NCBI GenBank assembly: GCA_021813065.1
Contig: JAKALZ010000048.1
Span: forward strand, 1 to 9,797
Direction of reading: 5' to 3'
DNA length: 9,797 nucleotides
DNA from: a bacterium
Lineage (GTDB): Bacteria > Spirochaetota > Spirochaetia > Treponematales > Rectinemataceae
A program made the translations under genes and the position numbers. Positions 5,950 to 9,797 of the stretch are shown here, piece by piece. The notes under the pieces were generated by a model, which was not told the DNA's origin, made no database searches, and saw only the letters and a list, made by a program, of their open reading frames with translations. Numbering within the stretch: the stretch's first letter is position 1; each line of letters begins with the position of its first letter.

Positions 5950-6028
5950 ACTCATCCTCCTTGAATTAATGCATATAATTCAGAGCTGCGGGCGCTTATG
6001 CTGGTCCGTGCCCCGAACATGATGGTTT

Positions 6029-6064
6029 GCTCATATTATATTATATATATATTATAATATGAGC
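6029..6064. repeat. 36-bp AT-rich near-perfect palindrome
   Basis: GCTCATATTATA (6029-6040) is matched exactly by TATAATATGAGC (6053-6064). The 12 bp between them is almost entirely alternating T and A and also self-pairs, with only one mismatched pair (6041/6052), so 17 of 18 base pairs match. No T run follows, so it is not a standard terminator. It may form a cruciform or a long RNA hairpin, bind a dimeric regulator, or supply -10 boxes for both directions. Confidence 0.85.
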
Positions 6065-6231
6065 CACATAACTTAATTATCTCATGCGCCGCGATGCAAG
6101 TAAATAAATACTTATGCATTTTTCACATGACTATTCAAATACTAATGCACAACGCGCAGGGTGCCTGTCGCGCGCGGATTCCTGTGATGTTGCGGTTGCT
6201 CTTTGGAATAAGATAAAAAACTATAGACTCC

Positions 6232-6260
6232 TTGCGATAAGCCTGCTGATGGCGTACACT
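6232..6260 (+). promoter_or_regulatory. Candidate promoter for the tat operon
   Basis: TTGCGA (6232-6237) and TACACT (6255-6260) are 17 nt apart, each a 4/6 match to consensus. The -10 hexamer is the same as that of the DctP promoter. Transcription would start near 6267, about 29 nt before the tatA start. Confidence 0.45.
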
Positions 6261-6295
6261 AGCGCTGTTGCTCAGGGGCAATGGGAGGTACAATC

Positions 6296-6490
6296 ATGAT
6301 TGGAACAAACGAGTTGCTCATCATCGCGCTGGTAATTCTCGTCCTCTTCGGCGCCAGCGCCATTCCGAAGTTCGCGCGTTCGCTCGGACAGGCGAAGAAA
6401 GAATTCGACAAAGGCGCGAAGGAAGGTTTTGAAGGGAAGGAAGAGGCTAAAAAGAGCGATTCCTCTTCAGACGACAGTAAGAAAGCCTGA
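6296..6490 (+). CDS. tatA: Twin-arginine translocase subunit TatA
   Basis: TatA subunits assemble around TatBC-substrate complexes and open the path by which folded proteins cross the inner membrane. The 64-residue protein has the standard layout: a short periplasmic N-terminus 'MIGTNEL', one membrane helix (about 7-18), the Phe18-Gly19 hinge ('LFGASAIPKFARSLG'), an amphipathic helix (about 22-42) and a polar Lys/Ser/Asp tail. In the common 'FGxxxLP' motif, Leu is replaced by Ile. I start at 6296 because GGGAGG lies 7 nt before it, whereas the in-frame ATG at 6281 falls directly on that ribosome site. It is the first gene of a tatA-tatC-tatB operon; tatC starts 14 nt after its stop. Confidence 0.93.
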   Translation: MIGTNELLIIALVILVLFGASAIPKFARSLGQAKKEFDKGAKEGFEGKEEAKKSDSSSDDSKKA

Positions 6491-6504
6491 ACCGATCTGG
6501 TACC

Positions 6505-7257
6505 ATGGCGAAAAGAGATCCCAATCCCGACAAAGAAATGACGATCCTCGATCACATCGCTGAATTGAGGAATAGATTTTTCGTCTCACTGATATTCTTT
6601 GTCGTGGCCACTATCGCCTCGCTCGTGTTCTACAGGAGCATCATTGATCTATTCACCGTTCAGTTTGAATCGATCAAGAGCGGGTTGGGCATGACGCTTT
6701 TCGCCAATTCCATCGCCGAGGGATTTATTGTCCAGTTGAAGACAGCCGCCATTTTCGGCGTCATCTTATCTTTGCCGGTGCATATTATCAATATTGTTCA
6801 ATTTGTGTTTCCCGGCATCGATAAAAAATACCGCCGAATCATCATCATTGGGCTCATTATCAGCTTTTTCCTGGCCGCGCTTGGCGCGTATCTCGCATAC
6901 TTCAGGATCATTCCGTTCTCGATCAATTTCTTAACCAACAGCGTGTTTATACCTAAAGGCGTCGGCGTGCTCCTCAACTATCAGCAAAGTATCGGCTATG
7001 TCCTCTCATTCCTGCTCTGGGCGATTATTACCTTTCAGACGCCCCTCGTGCTCGAAATTCTTCTGGCGCTGAATGTGCTTAAGCGCAAGGCTGTGTTCAA
7101 GGCAAGCCGCTTTGTCATTGTGGGGATCGTCACGCTCGCGGCTATCATCACTCCATCGGTCGATCCCGTGAGCCAGCTCTCAATCGCCGCGCCTCTGGTC
7201 ATACTCTATTTTCTGGCTATCCTTGTGGCAAAAGTGCTCCGGTGGGGGGAAGGCTGA
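6505..7257 (+). CDS. tatC: Twin-arginine translocase subunit TatC
   Basis: TatC is the six-helix membrane receptor for twin-arginine signal peptides. The 250 residues carry 'DHIAELRNRF' (16-25), with Glu20, Arg22 and Arg24 matching E. coli Glu15, Arg17 and Arg19. They also carry 'FVFPGI' (100-105), a hydrophobic helix at 112-132, 'FQTP' (177-180), where E. coli has FEVP, and 'TPSVDPVSQ' (216-224) with Asp220 matching E. coli Asp211. The position equal to E. coli Glu103, part of the signal-peptide binding site, is Tyr109 here ('PGIDKKYRR' against 'PALYKHERR'). ATG 6505 has no strong ribosome site (CTGGTACC), so translation may depend on coupling to tatA. Its stop overlaps the tatB start (TGATG). 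The identity is secure. Confidence 0.95.
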   Translation: MAKRDPNPDKEMTILDHIAELRNRFFVSLIFFVVATIASLVFYRSIIDLFTVQFESIKSGLGMTLFANSIAEGFIVQLKTAAIFGVILSLPVHIINIVQFVFPGIDKKYRRIIIIGLIISFFLAALGAYLAYFRIIPFSINFLTNSVFIPKGVGVLLNYQQSIGYVLSFLLWAIITFQTPLVLEILLALNVLKRKAVFKASRFVIVGIVTLAAIITPSVDPVSQLSIAAPLVILYFLAILVAKVLRWGEG

Positions 7258-7685
7258 TGTTCGGGATAGGATGGTCTGAGCTCGCGGTCATTCTTTGCGT
7301 CGCGATCATTTTTATTCACCCGAAAGATCTCCCCGCGCTCTTTCGAAAACTCGGAAGGCTTTACTCGAAAGTGAAGAAAATGTACGCGGAAATTGTCGCC
7401 ACGAAGGATCAATTCGTAAAGGACATCGAAGAAGCGGCCGCGCTCGAAGAAAAGAAAGAAGCTCAGGAAGCGGCGGCCACAGCAGGAGCGGCCACCGTCG
7501 GGACAGCCGCTGCTGGGGCGACCTCTGCCGCGGCGACTGTTGCCGCGGCTCCAGAATCCTCCGCGCAGCCTGGCACCCCGCCCGCCGCCGATCTTGGCGC
7601 TGATCTCAGCGCTGAGCCCAACGCCGCGCCAATCGCCGAGCCCTCCGAATCCTCGCCCTATATCCACCCTTCCAGCGTCGAGTGA
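7257..7685 (+). CDS. tatB: Twin-arginine translocase subunit TatB-like
   Basis: TatB pairs with TatC to form the receptor complex for folded Tat substrates. The 142-residue protein begins 'MFGIGWSELAVILCVAIIF', close to 'MFDIGFSELLLV' of TatB, with the conserved Glu8-Leu9. The helix ends in 'HPKDLPALFRKLGRLYSKVKKMY', where the usual hinge Gly21-Pro22 is His21-Pro22. An amphipathic, charged helix follows (about 26-75), then a long Ala/Pro/Ser-rich tail (about 76-142) of low complexity. I choose ATG 7257, one base inside the tatC stop (TGATG) and just after GGGGGAAGG, over GTG 7242. TatB rather than TatA is favoured by the MFxIG-SEL start, the long charged helix and the presence of a separate TatA. 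The position after tatC is unusual. Confidence 0.85.
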   Translation: MFGIGWSELAVILCVAIIFIHPKDLPALFRKLGRLYSKVKKMYAEIVATKDQFVKDIEEAAALEEKKEAQEAAATAGAATVGTAAAGATSAAATVAAAPESSAQPGTPPAADLGADLSAEPNAAPIAEPSESSPYIHPSSVE

Positions 7686-7747
7686 TGCGCGCGCGGCGCG
7701 CTGTATGCAATGGCTGTGTGTCAGGGAAAGAGATTCCTTAGTTTGCA

Positions 7748-7792
7748 AGAGAGCCCGTGCCAACAGCTTTTCGCCGCCGGCGCGGGCTCTCT
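7748..7792. terminator. Large hairpin between convergent tatB and rraA-like genes
   Basis: AGAGAGCCCG (7748-7757) pairs perfectly with CGGGCTCTCT (7783-7792). The stem continues inward through a U-G pair and three more pairs, giving about 14 bp around a 17-nt loop. No T run follows on either strand. Its place in the convergent gap suggests a two-way terminator or 3'-end protector for both the tat and the GntR-RraA transcripts, probably needing Rho or acting as an RNase barrier. The rest of 7686-7810 holds only a small GCGCG/CGCGC repeat. Confidence 0.55.
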
Positions 7793-7810
7793 CCGTGTGA
7801 GGCGATTCGA

Positions 7811-8509
7811 TCAGGCTTGCTTCATCATATCTAAAACCCACTGGGGCGCGAGATTGGGCAGCTCAAGTCCCGCCTCTCTGCGCTTCGTATAGTCTTCGAT
7901 CGCCTCGCGACGCTTTTCTTCGTATGCCGCCTTTTTCTCAGCGGCCGCGACCACTTCTTCGATCCTGGCGCGTGGAACCACGATGACGCCGTCGTAGTCG
8001 CCCACCACGAGGTCGCCCGGGTTCACCTGAACTCCGGCGCATACAATAGGCGTATTGATCTTGCCGGCATCCTTCTTTATCGGACTGCGCTGCATGAATC
8101 CCTTGGCAAATACCGGGATCCCGAGCTCTTTCAGGCCTGGTTTGTCCCTGACGCAGCCGTCCACGACGATGCCGTTGAACCCGATGGCTTTCGAGGCGCC
8201 CGCCATGAGATCGCCTAGATACGCGCGATCCATATACCCCTTGCCATCGACCACGAGCACATAGCCAGGCTTTCCCATATAGATCGCCACATGGATCGGA
8301 AAATTATCGCCATCTTTCGTCTCCACCGTGCACGCCGTTCCGATCATCTTGCTGGTGTCGTCGACAGGCAGCATGGACGCGTCCATACAACCATCGCGGA
8401 GAACGCCGAGTCCTTGAATGCCGTCCGACAGGGTGGCGGTGCCAAACTTTGAAACTCGCTCGATGAGCGCCGGATCGATGAGCTCCGGCAATTCGTTGTA
8501 TTCCTGCAT
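7811..8509 (-). CDS. RraA-family protein, GalC/LigK-like 4-hydroxy-4-carboxy-2-oxoadipate aldolase candidate
   Basis: This family contains class II aldolases that cut 4-hydroxy-4-methyl- or 4-carboxy-4-hydroxy-2-oxo acids to pyruvate plus a keto acid, and also the RNase E inhibitor RraA. The 232 residues show 'TATLSDGIQGLG' (24-35), 'GDNFPIHVAI' (67-76), 'YLGDLMAGASKAIGFNGIVVDGCVRD' in parts (97-122) with the metal/substrate residues Gly99-Asp100 and Arg121-Asp122, and 'NPGDLVVGDYDGVIVVP' (163-179). A charged helix at 183-215 resembles the C-terminal extension of LigK/GalC. Position 125 is Gly where aldolases usually have Glu or Asp. ATG 8509 follows GAGGAG, which overlaps the stop of the GntR gene 10 nt upstream, so the two are co-transcribed. 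The GalB-like gene in the same operon favours the aldolase role. Confidence 0.82.
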   Translation of the reverse strand: MQEYNELPELIDPALIERVSKFGTATLSDGIQGLGVLRDGCMDASMLPVDDTSKMIGTACTVETKDGDNFPIHVAIYMGKPGYVLVVDGKGYMDRAYLGDLMAGASKAIGFNGIVVDGCVRDKPGLKELGIPVFAKGFMQRSPIKKDAGKINTPIVCAGVQVNPGDLVVGDYDGVIVVPRARIEEVVAAAEKKAAYEEKRREAIEDYTKRREAGLELPNLAPQWVLDMMKQA

Positions 8510-8519
8510 GCTACACTCC

Positions 8520-9167
8520 TCAATAGAAGATCTTTATGTATTTCTCCAGCGTTTCGCTGACATTGGACAGGTGAATCGTGATGCTCTCGACAGCTTTTTC
8601 GGTGTCGCGCGCGCGGAGGGCATCGAGCAAAGCCTTGTGCTCCGCGAGCGATTCCTTGGCGCGCCCAGGGACCAGCATAGTCTTAATCTGATACCTGCTC
8701 AGCTGCGTTTTAATTTCCGAGATCATCGCGGCAATGACAGGTTTTCGCGAGGCTGCGTAAATGATGTTGTGGAAGGCGATGTTGTTTTTGCTGTAGCTGA
8801 CGTAATCCTGCCTTTCGCAGAGCTCCCTCATGATGTCGTAGGCTTCGGTGAGTCGCGCCAGTTCCGCGTCGGTGATATTTGCCGCCGCCGCCTTCATGAT
8901 GACGCACTCGAGCGCGATTCGGATTTCGAAGTACTGCAGAATGTGGTTTATGTCGAGCGAAATCACCTTCGCGCCTTTGTTCGTCTCAATCGCGATGAGG
9001 CGGTCCTTTTCGAGCTGTTGAAGCGCCTTGCGGACGCTGTTACGGCTCACAGCTATTTCTGACGCAAGTTGGGTTTCCACAAGCCGCTGCGCTGGGTGGA
9101 AGCTCCCGTTGAGGATTTTTTCTTTGATGTAGTCGTATGCCTTTTCAGACGCCCTCTGCATGATCAC
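8520..9167 (-). CDS. GntR family transcriptional regulator, FCD (FadR) subfamily
   Basis: This protein binds DNA as a dimer and responds to a small acid, usually repressing catabolic genes. Residues 8-70 form the winged helix: 'AYDYIKEKILNG', 'QRLVETQLASEIAVSRNSVRKALQQLEKDRLI' in parts (28-58), and 'GAKVISL'. Residues 75-210 form the all-helical FCD domain. It has 'YFEIRIALE' (79-87) and the metal/ligand histidines His133 ('FH'), His177 ('EHKALLDAL') and His199 ('IHL'); Asn129 stands where Asp is common. The start is either GTG 9167, 4 nt after AAGGAG, or ATG 9161, 10 nt after it; the GTG gives 215 residues. It lies between GalB-like and RraA-like genes on one strand, so it probably controls their shared operon. 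The effector is unknown. Confidence 0.92.
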   Translation of the reverse strand: MIMQRASEKAYDYIKEKILNGSFHPAQRLVETQLASEIAVSRNSVRKALQQLEKDRLIAIETNKGAKVISLDINHILQYFEIRIALECVIMKAAAANITDAELARLTEAYDIMRELCERQDYVSYSKNNIAFHNIIYAASRKPVIAAMISEIKTQLSRYQIKTMLVPGRAKESLAEHKALLDALRARDTEKAVESITIHLSNVSETLEKYIKIFY

Positions 9168-9177
9168 CTGTCTCCTT

Positions 9178-9201
9178 GCCCCACGAGCCTGCCGGTGGGG
9201 C
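9178..9201 (-). other. Hairpin directly before the gntR ribosome site
   Basis: GCCCCAC (9178-9184) pairs with GTGGGGC (9195-9201) with a 10-nt loop. On the minus strand the stem ends exactly where AAGGAG of gntR begins. There is no T run, so it is unlikely to be a simple terminator. It might limit gntR translation, protect the mRNA 5' end after processing, or lower read-through from the GalB-like gene. Confidence 0.5.
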
Positions 9202-9238
9202 GGTACCTGTCAGCTTTTTCAAATCTGGCTCGGGCTGC

Positions 9239-9797
9239 TCACACCAGCCACTCTCCGACGTAGGGGAAGCGCCTTGTAAAGGCTTCGGCAAATTTGTAGG
9301 CGTTGTTGCCCGAGAGTCGACGCGCGTGATTGCCACGCGTAAAGGCTCGCATCGCGTAGTACTCGATGAGGTGGCCCTGCGCCTTGAAGCAGTTCATCGC
9401 GTTTTTCTTCATCTCCATGGTTTCAGTGATGTCGATGATGACTTCGGGCTTGAAGTTGCATATTTCAGTCTGATGTGGCTCAAAGCCAAAAATTCTGGTC
9501 TGTTTGGAAGTCTTGGTGTCGCCGAGCCGCACGCCGTTGGAAATCGCGAGCACGCTCGCCTTGAACACGAATCTGTTGACCGCGTCGTGATCCGGATTGA
9601 GGAGGTCAAGGTCGCCGTGGGTGATGATGTGGTAGGGTTTAAACTCGCGGATTAGCGTCGCGAGCCTGTCGATCTTCTCGTTGCTCTCGAGATCCATGTA
9701 GTAGTCGTTGTAGTCCCAGAACTCAATATCGGTCACCCCGAGACACGTCGCGGCAGCGGTGGATTCTTCCTTGCGAATCTTCGCCACATTCTCAGCG
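9239..9797 (-). CDS. PIG-L/LmbE-fold protein, GalB-like 4-oxalomesaconate hydratase candidate (N-terminus missing)
   Basis: About 185 C-terminal residues are visible; the start and the N-terminal zinc motif lie beyond the window. The GTG at 9787 is internal, as the frame stays open to the edge ('AENVAKIRKEE'). PIG-L-fold traits are 'RKEESTAAATCLGV', 'FWDYNDYYMDL', 'LIREFKPYHIITHG' and 'NPDHDAV' with a metal-site His. The later part, 'FGFEPHQTEICNFKPEVIIDIT', 'MEMKKNAMNCFKAQGHL', 'YYAMRAFTRGNHARRLSG' and 'AEAFTRRFP', matches what I recall of GalB, the zinc hydratase that turns 4-oxalomesaconate into 4-carboxy-4-hydroxy-2-oxoadipate, better than sugar or bacillithiol deacetylases. The RraA/GalC-like gene two positions downstream encodes the expected next enzyme. 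Deacetylase activity remains possible. The stop is 72 nt before gntR. Confidence 0.8.
   Translation of the reverse strand, partial: AENVAKIRKEESTAAATCLGVTDIEFWDYNDYYMDLESNEKIDRLATLIREFKPYHIITHGDLDLLNPDHDAVNRFVFKASVLAISNGVRLGDTKTSKQTRIFGFEPHQTEICNFKPEVIIDITETMEMKKNAMNCFKAQGHLIEYYAMRAFTRGNHARRLSGNNAYKFAEAFTRRFPYVGEWLV

Larger units (their letters stand above)
5950..6295. other. Divergent intergenic region between the M20 gene and tatA
   Basis: These ~345 bp lie between divergent genes and are more AT-rich than the flanks. They hold the M20 ribosome site, a small inverted repeat GAATTA/TAATTC (5963-5981), the 36-bp palindrome at 6029-6064, several possible -10 boxes inside or beside that palindrome, and the candidate tatA promoter. 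A 61-residue reading frame at 6114-6299 is not convincing, because it has no ribosome site and runs over the tatA start. Confidence 0.6.

Noticed and set aside
6114..6299. 61-residue plus-strand reading frame before tatA with a hydrophobic patch
   Set aside because: It has no ribosome site, runs through the tatA promoter and start, and its residues look unlike a protein family. More likely chance.
8418..9062. Long plus-strand open frame (214 aa) opposite the GntR and RraA-like genes
   Set aside because: It spans the junction of two convincing minus-strand genes and has no ribosome site; it is an antisense shadow.
1..9797. CRISPR arrays, tRNA/rRNA genes, integrases, phage genes or defence systems
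   Set aside because: I saw no regular repeat-spacer pattern, no tRNA-like or rRNA-like sequence and no matching protein motifs on either strand.

Overview
The window reads as a mid-GC, gene-dense chromosomal segment of a Gram-negative, probably anaerobic, heterotrophic bacterium. Signs of an outer envelope are periplasmic TRAP and TAXI solute receptors, a lipid-independent signal peptide on an M20 hydrolase, and a TatA/TatB/TatC translocase. An anaerobic lifestyle is suggested by a ferredoxin-domain PreA-like dehydrogenase and an aconitase-X (AcnX) remnant. The phylum cannot be fixed from the sequence; Synergistota- or Spirochaetota-like anaerobes are guesses only.

Layout. (1) 1-319 (-) is the N-terminus of a DctP-type TRAP receptor. 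It diverges from an SDR oxidoreductase (486-1247) and an RbsD/FucU sugar mutarotase homologue (1290-1721), which end at an intrinsic terminator. (2) 1859-2053 (+) is a small unrecognised ORF with its own terminator-like hairpin. (3) 2125-3123 (-) is a decayed catabolic operon. An intact AcnX small (swivel) subunit follows a C-terminal scrap of the AcnX large subunit, which is joined directly to the N-terminal third of a TAXI receptor; this looks like a deletion scar. (4) 3240-4445 (-) is a PreA/DHODH-like flavoprotein with two [4Fe-4S] motifs. Upstream lies a TTGACA promoter overlapped by a GntR-like inverted repeat. (5) 4696-5949 (-) is an exported M20 amidohydrolase with a strong terminator. 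(6) 5950-6295 is a divergent intergenic region with a 36-bp AT-rich near-perfect palindrome. (7) 6296-7685 (+) is a tat operon in the order tatA-tatC-tatB. (8) 7811-9797 (-) is a catabolic operon: a GalB-like PIG-L-fold protein (partial), a GntR/FCD regulator, and an RraA/GalC-like aldolase.

How the genes may work together. The GalB-like and RraA-like proteins resemble consecutive enzymes of the lower gallate/protocatechuate 4,5-cleavage route: 4-oxalomesaconate hydratase, then 4-carboxy-4-hydroxy-2-oxoadipate aldolase. Placed with a GntR/FCD regulator, TRAP/TAXI receptors, an SDR and AcnX, they suggest uptake and breakdown of hydroxylated or carboxylated small acids. The substrates cannot be read from sequence. 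The tat operon is a housekeeping insertion between the catabolic units. I found no CRISPR array, rRNA, tRNA, intact mobile element or clearly novel defence system. The most unusual items are the TAXI/AcnX deletion scar, the tatACB order with an altered TatC recognition residue, the large palindrome, and the GalB-GntR-RraA cassette.
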